A DNA stretch of 44,790 bases from an uncultured Oscillospiraceae bacterium (GCA_902490585.1 CABUEI010000016.1:1-44790); one strand, 5' to 3'. Shown: positions 31,808-38,937, counted from the stretch's first letter. The notes: generated by a model not told the origin, from the letters alone. Translations and numbers: made by a program.

Positions 31808-32836
31808 ATGAGCATGGATTTACTGGTACGTCTGCCTGATCCGGACGAAATCAAGAAAAAGTATCCTGCAAGCGAAAAGGTAAAGGAAATCAAGGCACAG
31901 CGTGATAAGGAAATAGCCGATGTGTTCACGGGAAAAAGCAACAGGTTCCTGCTGATAATCGGTCCTTGTTCTGCCGATAAGGAAGAGCCGGTAATAGATT
32001 ATATTTCAAGGCTTGTACTCGTTCAGGAGCAGGTAAAGGACAAAATTCTGATTATTCCCAGAATATATACCAACAAGCCCCGTACCACAGGTGAGGGATA
32101 TAAGGGTATGATACATCAGCCCGATCCCACAAAGCACGAGGATATGCTTGAGGGACTTATCAAGGTAAGACAGCTTCATCTCCACGCTATCGAACAAACC
32201 GGTTTTACCTGTGCGGACGAAATGCTTTACCCCGAAAACGACCGTTATCTGTCGGATCTGCTGTCTTATGTTGCTGTCGGTGCACGTTCTGTAGAGGATC
32301 AGCAACACAGACTTACCGCAAGCGGACTTGACATTCCTGTCGGAATGAAAAATCCCACAAGCGGAACTATCTCCGTAATGCTTAATTCTATCCGTGCGGC
32401 TCAGGCAAGCCATACGTTTATATACCGTGGCTGGGAAACACACACAAGCGGAAATCCGCTTGCACACGCTATCCTGCGTGGTGCTGTAAACAAGCACGGT
32501 CAGACGATACCGAACTATCACTATGAGGATCTGTCACTGCTGTACGAGCTGTACTGCAAGCAGGAGCTTCAGAACATGGCTGTTATTGTTGACACTAATC
32601 ACTCTAATTCGGGCAAGAAATATCTTGAACAGATAAGAATTGCAAACGAAATTCTGCACAGCCGCCGTCACAGCAAGGATCTTGAAGGATTCGTCAAGGG
32701 ACTTATGATTGAAAGCTACATTGAGGACGGAAACCAGAGCACAGAGGACGCTGTTTACGGTAAGTCAATCACCGATCCGTGTCTTGGCTGGGAAAAGACA
32801 GAAAAGCTTATTTACAGTATTGCTGAACAGCTGTAG
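31808..32836 (+). CDS. aroF: 3-deoxy-7-phosphoheptulonate synthase (class I DAHP synthase)
   Basis: First enzyme of the shikimate pathway: PEP plus erythrose-4-phosphate to DAHP. 342 residues, AroF/AroG/AroH type Ia. Visible blocks: IIGPCSADKEEPVIDYISRL (near residues 50-70), PRTTGEGYKGMIHQPDP, CADEMLYPEND, VGARSVEDQQHRLTASG, GMKNPTSGTISVMLNSIRAA, HSNSGKKYLEQ and ESYIEDGNQ. The short N-terminal extension of the E. coli type is present, usually the site of feedback. The ribosome site TTGGAGG lies before ATG 31808. Controlled by the upstream T-box, consistent with tyrosine supply; tyrS follows 312 bp later. Confidence 0.95.
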   Translation: MSMDLLVRLPDPDEIKKKYPASEKVKEIKAQRDKEIADVFTGKSNRFLLIIGPCSADKEEPVIDYISRLVLVQEQVKDKILIIPRIYTNKPRTTGEGYKGMIHQPDPTKHEDMLEGLIKVRQLHLHAIEQTGFTCADEMLYPENDRYLSDLLSYVAVGARSVEDQQHRLTASGLDIPVGMKNPTSGTISVMLNSIRAAQASHTFIYRGWETHTSGNPLAHAILRGAVNKHGQTIPNYHYEDLSLLYELYCKQELQNMAVIVDTNHSNSGKKYLEQIRIANEILHSRRHSKDLEGFVKGLMIESYIEDGNQSTEDAVYGKSITDPCLGWEKTEKLIYSIAEQL

Positions 32837-33148
32837 TGCCCGTGGGGATTGTGATAGCTCAGAAGTTTTGAAGATAGTGGTGCTATCAACTTCAATCCCC
32901 ACCATAGTTGGCTCGGCTTGACCGAGCAACAGAACCTCACCCTTTTTCGAGGGGAGGCAAGGATATACTTCTTGGCAACGGATAATTATTCTTTTGCATT
33001 GATTGTAAGAATGATGAAGTTCGGTGCAACGAGAATTATCCACTTACGAAAAATCCTATGTGACAGCTAAAATGCAAAACCGTGTAAGGACGTACGGACG
33101 ATTGTCTTGAAAAATTAAAAATCAAAATAAACCGAAAGGAAGAAGAAA
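32837..33148. ncRNA. candidate structured RNA between aroF and tyrS
   Basis: This gene-free 312 bp contains consecutive hairpins. P1: GTGGGGATTG (32842-32851) with CAATCCCCAC (32893-32902). Inside it, TGATAGC (32852-32858) pairs with GCTATCA (32882-32888). In pseudoknot order, AAGT (32863-32866) can pair with ACTT (32889-32892). P2: GCTCGG/CCGAGC (32911-32916 with 32922-32927). P3: CCTC-CCC with GGG-GAGG (32935-32957). P4: GGATAATT/AATTATCC (32980-32987 with 33034-33041) with an internal TTGCA/TGCAA pair. It may be a leader of tyrS or a separate RNA. It is not a T-box. The pairings were found by eye. Confidence 0.55.
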
Positions 33149-34363
33149 ATGACACTTTACGAAGAGCTTATTGAAAGAGGGCTTATCGCTCAGGTTACTA
33201 ACGAAGAAGAGATAAGCAAGATGATAAACGAGGGCAAGGCTACATTCTATATCGGCTTTGACCCGACTGCCGATTCTCTGCACGTTGGTCACTTTATGGC
33301 GTTGTGCCTTATGAAGCGTTTACAGATGGCAGGCAACAAGCCTATTGCTCTGCTCGGCGGCGGTACCGGTATGATAGGCGACCCCTCGGGTAAGACTGAC
33401 ATGAGAAAGATGCTGACAAAGGAAGATATTGATCACAATATCGCCTGCTTCAAAAAGCAGATGAGCCGTTTTATTGATTTCTCGGACGGCAAGGCACTGC
33501 TTGTAAACAATGCAGACTGGCTGTTAAGTCTTAACTATGTGGACGTACTGCGTGAAGTAGGCGCTTGCTTCTCGGTAAACAAGATGCTGAGTGCAGAGTG
33601 CTATAAGCAGAGAATGGAAAGAGGTCTTTCGTTCCTCGAATTCAACTACATGATAATGCAGAGCTACGACTTCTACAAGCTGTACAAGGATTACGGCTGT
33701 AATATGCAGTTCGGCGGTGACGATCAGTGGAGCAATATGCTCGGCGGTACTGAGCTTATCAGAAAGAAGCTCGGCAAGGACGCACACGCTATGACTATTA
33801 CCCTGCTCCTTAATTCCGAGGGTAAGAAGATGGGCAAGACCGAAAAGGGCGCTGTATGGCTTGACCCTGAAAAGACAAGCCCGTTTGAATTCTTCCAGTA
33901 CTGGAGAAACGTTGCAGACGCCGATGTTATGAAGTGCATAAAGATGCTCACATTCTTACCTCTTGAGCAAATAAGAGAGATGGAAAGCTGGGAGGGTGCA
34001 CAGCTCAACAAGGCTAAGGAGATCCTCGCATATGAGCTTACAAAGCTGGTACACGGCGAAGAAGAGGCTGAAAAGGCTTTAGCCGCCGCTAAGGAACTGT
34101 TCGGCGGTAAGGGTGTCAGCGGCGATATGCCTACTGCGGTTATGCCTGCCGAGCTTGTAAACGACGGTAAGATCGGTATTCTTGACGCTCTTGTTGCATC
34201 AAAGCTTTGCCCGTCAAAGAGAGAGGCAAGAACAAACGTAACAGGCGGCGGTATCAGCGTAAACGATGAAAAGGTGACCGACCCTGCGGCTATGATAGAG
34301 ATAGGCGAATTTGCCGTAATCAAGAAGGGTAAAAAGAGCTACTGCAAGATAGTAAAGGCGTAA
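33149..34363 (+). CDS. tyrS: tyrosine--tRNA ligase
   Basis: Charges tRNA-Tyr. 404 residues: class I core with the HIGH-like motif DPTADSLHVGHFMA (about 41-54), GMIGDPSGK, the tyrosine pocket QSYDFYKLYKDYG and QFGGDDQWSNM, the KMSKS-like motif KMGKTEKGAVWLDP (about 230), and a C-terminal S4 RNA-binding domain (NVTGGGISVNDEKVTD). The ribosome site CCGAAAGGAAGAAG lies before ATG 33149. It follows the T-box-driven aroF but is 312 bp away, behind a structured segment, so co-transcription is possible but not proven. The charging enzyme and the first shikimate enzyme being neighbours fits a shared tyrosine response. Confidence 0.96.
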   Translation: MTLYEELIERGLIAQVTNEEEISKMINEGKATFYIGFDPTADSLHVGHFMALCLMKRLQMAGNKPIALLGGGTGMIGDPSGKTDMRKMLTKEDIDHNIACFKKQMSRFIDFSDGKALLVNNADWLLSLNYVDVLREVGACFSVNKMLSAECYKQRMERGLSFLEFNYMIMQSYDFYKLYKDYGCNMQFGGDDQWSNMLGGTELIRKKLGKDAHAMTITLLLNSEGKKMGKTEKGAVWLDPEKTSPFEFFQYWRNVADADVMKCIKMLTFLPLEQIREMESWEGAQLNKAKEILAYELTKLVHGEEEAEKALAAAKELFGGKGVSGDMPTAVMPAELVNDGKIGILDALVASKLCPSKREARTNVTGGGISVNDEKVTDPAAMIEIGEFAVIKKGKKSYCKIVKA

Positions 34364-34364
34364 G

Positions 34365-34850
34365 ATGATAAGAGTAAGAAGAGCGCAGGACAAGGATATT
34401 AATCGTGTTACGGAGCTGCTCGCTCAGGTACTGGAGCTTCACGCCGATTTAAGACCCGACTTATTTATACACGGTACGACAAAGTACACGGAAAATCAGC
34501 TGTCGGATATATTCGCTGATGAAAAGACACCTGTATTTGTGGCTGTAGATGACAGCGACACGGTGCAGGGATATGCGTTCTGTATACTCAAAGAGCCTGC
34601 TTTTGCAACAAATATGACAGATATTAAAACGCTGTATATAGATGACTTATGTGTTGACAGCAACGCAAGAGGTCAGCATATCGGCACAACGCTTTTTGAC
34701 TATGTAATGGATTTTGCAAAGCAGACAGGTTGTTACACAGTTACTCTGAACGTCTGGGAGGGTAACGACAGCGCACGTCATTTTTACGAAAAGATGGGAA
34801 TGTTCGTCCGTGAAACCCAGATGGAGCGGCGGGTGGCGGGTCGCCGCTGA
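34365..34850 (+). CDS. GNAT family N-acetyltransferase
   Basis: Acetyl-CoA-dependent acetyltransferase, substrate unknown, 161 residues. Motif A is LCVDSNARGQHIGTTLFDYV (about 95-115) with the R/Q-x-x-G-x-G/A-like pyrophosphate site, and motif B is NDSARHFYEKMGMFVRE. It starts one base after the tyrS stop and is clearly its operon partner. The last residues (RRVAGRR) are encoded by bases of the dispersed hairpin repeat that begins at about 34828, which supplies the stop codon; the usual family end (MERRL/V) would be just before. So the repeat appears to have trimmed or replaced the original 3' end. Confidence 0.9.
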   Translation: MIRVRRAQDKDINRVTELLAQVLELHADLRPDLFIHGTTKYTENQLSDIFADEKTPVFVAVDDSDTVQGYAFCILKEPAFATNMTDIKTLYIDDLCVDSNARGQHIGTTLFDYVMDFAKQTGCYTVTLNVWEGNDSARHFYEKMGMFVRETQMERRVAGRR

Positions 34851-34975
34851 CAATTCGCCGTGCGGGTGTGACCCGCTTCAAACTCGCCGTTCTGACGGTT
34901 GGTGATTTGCGGAAGTAGCGTTACCGGCGGGCGCTTACAGCGCACCCTATTGACGTTTATACAGATTTATTTTTT
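34828..34975. repeat. dispersed GC-rich hairpin repeat (copy D)
   Basis: Modules: GGGTCGCCGCTGACAATTCG, hairpin GCGGGTgtgACCCGC, TTCAAACTCGCCGTTCTGAC, GCGGAAGTAGCGTTACCGG and the tail CACCCTATTGACGTTTATAC. Compared with copy B the order and the tail agree. Its left edge overlaps the GNAT gene 3' end. Confidence 0.88.
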
Positions 34976-34988
34976 ATACAAAACATTA

Positions 34989-35024
34989 AACGGTCTGAGA
35001 GGTAAAGGTTCTCAGAACGTTTTT
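34989..35024 (+). terminator. terminator of tyrS-GNAT
   Basis: AACGGTCTGAGA (34989-35000) pairs imperfectly with TCTCAGAACGTT (35010-35021), loop about 9 nt, followed by TTTTG. It lies 140 bp past the GNAT stop, after repeat copy D. Confidence 0.75.
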
Positions 35025-35044
35025 GTTATATAGTTTTTGCCGGT

Positions 35045-35269
35045 TTACGCCGCCGAATAATTAACTACTGCTATTTCGGTAAGCGCATCTTTACATCTGT
35101 CAATGATTTTTTCAAGTCGGACTGTGACTTCAAACGGGAATGATTCTTCACCGCATTGATCGCATTTAAAGCACGGCACATTTTTTACAATAACTATACC
35201 GTGTTCAAGCTCCGCTGTGAACGTTGTTGTGCTGTTTACCATATCGCCTTTACAAAATAAACAAGTCAT
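35045..35269 (-). CDS. YgiT-type zinc-finger protein (MqsA-like antitoxin domain), intact
   Basis: 74 residues starting MTCLFCKGDM, with CxxC near the start and NVPCFKCDQCGEE in the middle: two Cys pairs that bind one zinc. The C-terminal helix LEKIIDRCKDALTEIAVVNYS is typical. The family is mostly antitoxin N-domains or orphans. Here it is 32 bp after mnmA on the same strand, so probably co-transcribed with it. No MqsR or DUF4258 toxin lies next to it. The frameshifted paralog is 4 kb to the left. Confidence 0.85.
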   Translation of the reverse strand: MTCLFCKGDMVNSTTTFTAELEHGIVIVKNVPCFKCDQCGEESFPFEVTVRLEKIIDRCKDALTEIAVVNYSAA

Positions 35270-35301
35270 TGTTTCTTACCGCCTTTCCGGTTTTTCGGAA
35301 T

Positions 35302-36378
35302 TTACTTTACCTCAATTATAGTTCCCCCGCCGACCACGGTGTCTCCGTCATACAGCACCAGTGCCTGACCGCAGGTGACAGCCCTTTGCGGCTCATCGAA
35401 AACCGCCGTCATTGTATCGCCGTTTTGCGTTACGGTCGCCCACTGCTCTGTGTGGCGGTAGCGGACTTTGGCTTTTACACGCATTTCGCCCTTTATTTCG
35501 GGTACGGAGATAAGGTTTATATCTCCTGCCTTTACAATACTGCTGTACAGTCCGTCGTTATATGACAGGGTTACGGTGTTGTTTATCGGGTTTACTGCCT
35601 TTACATAAAGCGGCTCGGGTGCGGAAATGCCAAGACCTTTACGCTGACCTACGGTATAGCGGATAACGCCTTTGTGTCTACCGATGATGTTGCCGTCTGT
35701 GTCAAGAAAATCGCCGTCGGGGTAATTCTTGCCTGTATACTGCTCTATAAAGTCGGCATAGCTTCCGTTCTGTACAAAGCAGATATCCTGGCTGTCGGCT
35801 TTGCGTGCGTTGATAAAGCCCTGCGATTCGGCTATTTCTCTTGCCTGCGACTTTCTCATCTCTCCGAGGGGAAATATTGTGTGGCTGAGCTGTTCCTGTG
35901 TAAGACAGTACAGAACATAGCTCTGATCCTTGGTGTCATCGAGGGCTTTTTTCAGCAGGTATCTGCCATTTTCACTCTTCTCTACCCTTGCGTAATGACC
36001 TGTTACCACATAGTCACGGTCAAGCTCCTTGGCACGCATATACAGCTTGTCGAACTTCAGATATCGGTTGCAGTCTATGCAGGGGTTGGGGGTTATGCCG
36101 TTCTCGTAGGCGTGTACAAAACGGTCGATCACATCGGTTTCAAATCTGTCGGAGAAGTTGAAAACATAGTACGGCATATCAAGCGAATAAGCGACGCTCC
36201 TTGCGTCCTCTACATCGTCAAGCGAACAACAGCTATGCTCTCTTGAAATGCCTATATCCTCGTTTGCAAATAATTTCATCGTAACGCCGATGCAATCAAA
36301 TCCACGCTGTTTCATAAGGTAAGCCGCCACGCTTGAATCAACGCCGCCGCTCATTGCGATTACTGCCTTATTGTTCAT
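35302..36378 (-). CDS. mnmA: tRNA-specific 2-thiouridylase MnmA
   Basis: Makes 2-thiouridine at U34 of tRNA-Lys/Glu/Gln. 358 residues. The PP-loop is AMSGGVDSSVAAYLM (about 8-22), CIDCNRYLKF holds a catalytic Cys, and SQDICFVQNGSYADF the second. The C-terminal beta domain ends GGGTIIEVK. It acts with MnmG in U34 modification, though the two are 25 kb apart here. The ribosome site GAAAGGATT lies before ATG 36378. A YgiT-type gene follows in the same orientation. Confidence 0.96.
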   Translation of the reverse strand: MNNKAVIAMSGGVDSSVAAYLMKQRGFDCIGVTMKLFANEDIGISREHSCCSLDDVEDARSVAYSLDMPYYVFNFSDRFETDVIDRFVHAYENGITPNPCIDCNRYLKFDKLYMRAKELDRDYVVTGHYARVEKSENGRYLLKKALDDTKDQSYVLYCLTQEQLSHTIFPLGEMRKSQAREIAESQGFINARKADSQDICFVQNGSYADFIEQYTGKNYPDGDFLDTDGNIIGRHKGVIRYTVGQRKGLGISAPEPLYVKAVNPINNTVTLSYNDGLYSSIVKAGDINLISVPEIKGEMRVKAKVRYRHTEQWATVTQNGDTMTAVFDEPQRAVTCGQALVLYDGDTVVGGGTIIEVK

Positions 36379-36403
36379 TTTAATCCTTTCTGAATATCAA
36401 CGA

Positions 36404-36432
36404 AAGCCGACAGCAATTTTAACTGTCGGCTT
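36404..36432 (-). terminator. hairpin between metY and mnmA
   Basis: AAGCCGACAG (36404-36413) pairs perfectly with CTGTCGGCTT (36423-36432). On the minus strand it would lie downstream of metY and just upstream of mnmA. Its T tract is short (TTTCGTTG), so termination is probable but not certain. Confidence 0.6.
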
Positions 36433-36439
36433 GTTATTC

Positions 36440-36535
36440 GGAATATGCGACAATGTGTCGCTTCAAATTCGCCGTTCTGACGGTTGGCAGATTGCGTAAG
36501 TTGCGTTACCGGCGGTGGCAATATGCCACTTAAAC
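36440..36535. repeat. dispersed GC-rich hairpin repeat (copy E)
   Basis: Modules GCGACAATGTGTCGC, TTCAAATTCGCCGTTCTGAC, TTGCGTAAGTTGCGTTACC, GGCGG and hairpin GTGGCaatatGCCAC. The nearest match is copy C. A partial copy in the opposite orientation lies at about 36625-36672 (AAAGGCGGAATTTGCCGTGCC), abutting the metY stop. So an element pair in inverted arrangement fills the metY-mnmA gap. Confidence 0.82.
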
Positions 36536-36672
36536 TGAATTGAAAGGTCAATTTAGGGAGGAACGATTCTTTCAAATCAAAATAATTCGTTTTAAATTCT
36601 GCTGTTTCATTATGTCGGGCATAACAGAAACTGTATCAAAGGCGGAATTTGCCGTGCCACATCGGCACACGA

Positions 36673-37968
36673 TCATACTTTATCAAATGCCTGCGAGAGA
36701 TCGGCGATTATGTCGTCGATATGCTCTGTACCGATTGAAAGACGGATAGTATTTCTGCCTATACCCTGGTCTGCCAGCTCCTCATCTGTCAGCTGTGAGT
36801 GAGTTGTTGTAGCGGGGTGAATTACAAGGCTCTTTACATCTGCAACGTTTGCGAGCAGAGAGAATATCTGTAAGCTGTCAATGAACTTGTGAGCTTCTTC
36901 CTGTCTGCCCTTGATGTTGAATGTGAAGATAGACGCACCGCCGTTTTTGAAATACTTTGTATAAAGTGCGTGGTCGGGATGGTCGGGCAGTGAGGGGTGA
37001 TTTACCTTTTCAACCTTGGGGTGATTAGCAAGGAATTCTACTACCTTCTTTGTGTTCTCGATATGACGGTCAAGTCTTAATGAGAGTGTTTCTGTACCCT
37101 GTAAGAGAAGGAATGCGTTGAACGGTGAAATTGTAGCGCCTGTATCACGCAGAAGAATTGCTCTTATATATGTAACGAATGCGGCAGGACCTGCAGCATC
37201 TACAAATGATACGCCGTGATAGCTGGGGTTAGGCTCTGCGATGGGAGCGTACTTACCGCTCTTCTTCCAGTCGAACTTGCCGGAGTCAACAATAACACCG
37301 CCGAGCGTTGTTCCGTGACCGCCGATGAACTTTGTAGCCGAGTGTACTACAACGTCTGCACCATGCTCGATAGGACGGATAAGGTAAGGAGTACCGAATG
37401 TGTTGTCGATTACGAGCGGAAGTCCGTGCTTGTGAGCTATCTCTGCGATAGCGTCAATGTCGGGGATATCACTGTTGGGGTTACCGAGTGTTTCAAGGTA
37501 GATAGCCTTTGTGTTGTCCTGAATTGCGTTCTCAACTTCTTCAAGGTTGTGTGCATCTACGAATGTAGTGCTGATACCGTACTGGGGAAGTGTGTGTGCA
37601 AGCAGGTTGTAGCTACCGCCGTAAATTGTCTTCTGTGCTACGATATGTTCGCCTGCGTAAGCGAGAGCCTGTATAGCGTATGTTATAGCGGCTGCACCCG
37701 ACGCTGTAGCGAGTGCGGCAACACCGCCCTCAAGAGCGGCTATTCTTGTTTCAAAAGCGCTCTGTGTTGAGTTTGTAAGTCTGCCGTAGATGTTACCTGC
37801 GTCTGCAAGACCGAAACGTGCGGCAGCGTGTGCGCTGTTCTTGAAAACGTATGATGTTGTCTGATATATCGGAACTGCTCTTGCGTCTGATGCGGGGTCG
37901 GGAGTTTCCTGTCCTGCGTGAAGCTGGATTGTCTCAAATCTGTAGTTGTTATCGTATGTATAGCTCAT
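36673..37968 (-). CDS. metY: O-acetylhomoserine aminocarboxypropyltransferase (O-acetylhomoserine sulfhydrylase)
   Basis: PLP enzyme making homocysteine (or methionine) from O-acetylhomoserine and sulfide. 431 residues, a long Cys/Met-metabolism PLP protein. The PLP Lys is in VHSATKFIGGHGT (about 209-221). Other blocks are GNIYGRLTNSTQSAFETR (early), PLVIDNTFGTPYLIRP, GTETLSLRLDRHIENT and VKSLVIHPATTTHSQL near the C-terminus. The length and the PLP block fit MetY rather than cystathionine synthase. The 5' region has a leader peptide with Cys codons and a promoter dyad. It is alone downstream of its terminator hairpin; mnmA follows. Confidence 0.93.
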   Translation of the reverse strand: MSYTYDNNYRFETIQLHAGQETPDPASDARAVPIYQTTSYVFKNSAHAAARFGLADAGNIYGRLTNSTQSAFETRIAALEGGVAALATASGAAAITYAIQALAYAGEHIVAQKTIYGGSYNLLAHTLPQYGISTTFVDAHNLEEVENAIQDNTKAIYLETLGNPNSDIPDIDAIAEIAHKHGLPLVIDNTFGTPYLIRPIEHGADVVVHSATKFIGGHGTTLGGVIVDSGKFDWKKSGKYAPIAEPNPSYHGVSFVDAAGPAAFVTYIRAILLRDTGATISPFNAFLLLQGTETLSLRLDRHIENTKKVVEFLANHPKVEKVNHPSLPDHPDHALYTKYFKNGGASIFTFNIKGRQEEAHKFIDSLQIFSLLANVADVKSLVIHPATTTHSQLTDEELADQGIGRNTIRLSIGTEHIDDIIADLSQAFDKV

Positions 37969-38036
37969 TGTAAATACCTCTTTCTTTTAATCGGCTTATA
38001 GCCTGTCAAATTCTTGTTTTTTCGTTTTGATTTTAG

Positions 38037-38051
38037 GTGTGCTTTAAGCAC
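38037..38051 (-). promoter_or_regulatory. short hairpin after the metY leader peptide
   Basis: GTGCT (38039-38043) pairs with AGCAC (38047-38051). It lies 7 nt past the leader-peptide stop on the minus transcript. It could be one alternative arm of an attenuator, but no T-run terminator follows directly, and the region 37981-38036 (with a GGCT/AGCC hairpin at about 38000) has not been folded. Confidence 0.35.
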
Positions 38052-38057
38052 TTTACT

Positions 38058-38126
38058 TTATGCTATACAGCGGCACATTCGTCCGTTCCTGAAATTGTGT
38101 CTTAGGGCTTTATAGATGATACTCAT
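38058..38126 (-). CDS. cysteine-containing leader peptide of metY
   Basis: A 22-codon open frame (start MSIIYKALRHNF, end GRMCRCIA, stop TAA). It has an excellent ribosome site, GAAAGGAGG, with AGGAGG at 38135-38140, 8 nt before the ATG. Its last ten codons hold two Cys, one Met and three Arg, with both Cys close to the end. It sits between the promoter (38205-38234) and metY, 89 bp before that start. Cys or Met starvation could stall a ribosome at the end and change folding downstream, as for known Cys-responsive leader peptides. Coding status and role are inferred from the ribosome site and position. Confidence 0.6.
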   Translation of the reverse strand: MSIIYKALRHNFRNGRMCRCIA

Positions 38127-38178
38127 CAAATGTGCCTCCTTTCTTTTACTCACAACCGAGAGGTTTTTGTTTCTTCTC

Positions 38179-38229
38179 AAAACCTATCTGTTTGGTATGT
38201 TTGCATTATACACTAATCTGATAGGTTTT
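38179..38229 (-). promoter_or_regulatory. inverted repeat around the metY -10
   Basis: AAAACCTATC (38179-38188) and GATAGGTTTT (38220-38229) are perfect 10-bp complements separated by 31 bp, and flank the -10 and TSS. The right arm touches the -35. This is consistent with binding of a dimeric repressor to two half-sites, such as an Rrf2/CymR-type sulfur regulator, but the regulator family is a guess. As RNA, only the left arm would be in the leader. Confidence 0.6.
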
Positions 38230-38234
38230 GTCAA
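38205..38234 (-). promoter_or_regulatory. metY promoter
   Basis: Minus strand TTGACA (38229-38234), 18-nt spacer, TATAAT (38205-38210). Perfect hexamers. The leader is about 230 nt long and holds the Cys-rich peptide. The surrounding intergenic region 37969-38457 has no other gene. Confidence 0.9.
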
Positions 38235-38296
38235 TAGGGAAAATGAAAAAAATTAAAATTTTTTTGTGAGGGCAGGAATGGCGATGATTGTGTGGC

Positions 38297-38316
38297 GGGA
38301 GGAGCAAGCTCCTCCC
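38297..38316. repeat. GGGAGGAGC/GCTCCTCCC inverted repeat
   Basis: A 9-bp perfect dyad with a 2-nt loop (AA), between the metY promoter and the fliT-like gene. Too short a loop for a stable RNA hairpin; rather a DNA dyad or repeat remnant. CTCCCCTACAA occurs again about 55 bp to the right (near 38370). Confidence 0.55.
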
Positions 38317-38411
38317 CTACAAAAAATCGCATAGAACAGCGAAAATGCAAAAACACACAAGCAGGAATAGACACTCCCCTACAAGCAATCGGTAATATGA
38401 TTTTGCAAAAG

Positions 38412-38440
38412 AAAAAAGCACGATTTGCGGTCGTGCTTTT
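38412..38440 (-). terminator. terminator of the flagellar operon segment
   Basis: AAAAGCACGA (38414-38423) pairs perfectly with TCGTGCTTTT (38431-38440), loop 7 nt, followed on the minus strand by TTCTTTTGC. It lies 18 bp past the last flagellar gene. Confidence 0.88.
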
Positions 38441-38457
38441 ACGGGCTATTGCCGGGT

Positions 38458-38937
38458 TTATGAATTTGTGTTGAAGGTTCTGCCCTTTCCGCCCAGCTTC
38501 ACACTGCTGTAGTAGTCGATTTTCTTTTTATCGACCTTCAGCGATTCAAGCTCTGCCTTTACATCCTCATAGCTCTGACGGACTACGGCGGTCACCTTTT
38601 TGTCCTTTGCTTCTATTTCACTTTTTATATCGTGCAAATGGCGCATTTTGGACTGTAACTGTCTTAACTCATAGGAGAGATTATCCGTGACGGGTTTATT
38701 GTTCAGTATATTGCGGATAAGTTCACGTTCGGCAGGAACCTGTGCGTTTGCGATATCCATTATAGACTGCTTTACCTGACGCATTCTGTCCATAAGCTCA
38801 TTACGGGATAAGAGTACCTGCTGAATTACTTCAAGGTCGTTTGTAACCATACGGTCGGTACGGCGGTCATACTCGGTCATAAGCTCCGTCAGCTCATCCA
38901 TGAGCGTAAGCAGTGTTTGTGCATCTGCCTTTTTCAT
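38458..38937 (-). CDS. FliT/FlgN-like flagellar chaperone (hypothetical)
   Basis: About 159 residues, almost entirely alpha-helical and charged (TLMDELTELMTEYDRRTDR, LLSRNELMDRMRQVKQSIM, LSYELRQLQSKMRHLHDIKS). The length, helical content and position right after fliS match FliT/FlgN-type export chaperones for the filament cap or hook proteins. No motif proves it. The start at 38937 (MKKADAQ) is preferred over 38967, because AAAGGA precedes it and the upstream extension is not helix-like. It is the last gene of the operon before a terminator. Confidence 0.6.
   Translation of the reverse strand: MKKADAQTLLTLMDELTELMTEYDRRTDRMVTNDLEVIQQVLLSRNELMDRMRQVKQSIMDIANAQVPAERELIRNILNNKPVTDNLSYELRQLQSKMRHLHDIKSEIEAKDKKVTAVVRQSYEDVKAELESLKVDKKKIDYYSSVKLGGKGRTFNTNS

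Noticed and set aside
32006..32521. Long minus-strand frame inside aroF
   Set aside because: Opposite strand of a strongly conserved enzyme; codon structure belongs to aroF.
32837..33148. T-box upstream of tyrS
   Set aside because: No AGGGTGGNACCGCG-like sequence is present; the only T-box is upstream of aroF.
33524..34323. Long minus-strand frames inside tyrS
   Set aside because: Shadow frames of a clearly coding plus-strand gene; no ribosome site and no recognisable protein.
35045..35269. Toxin-antitoxin pair with the YgiT-type gene
   Set aside because: No MqsR, DUF4258 or RelE-like frame lies on either side; downstream is a repeat and upstream is mnmA.
37969..38204. SAM riboswitch upstream of metY
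   Set aside because: No conserved SAM-I core (such as the paired GAGGGA and GCAACC blocks) could be found; the leader peptide explains the long leader better.
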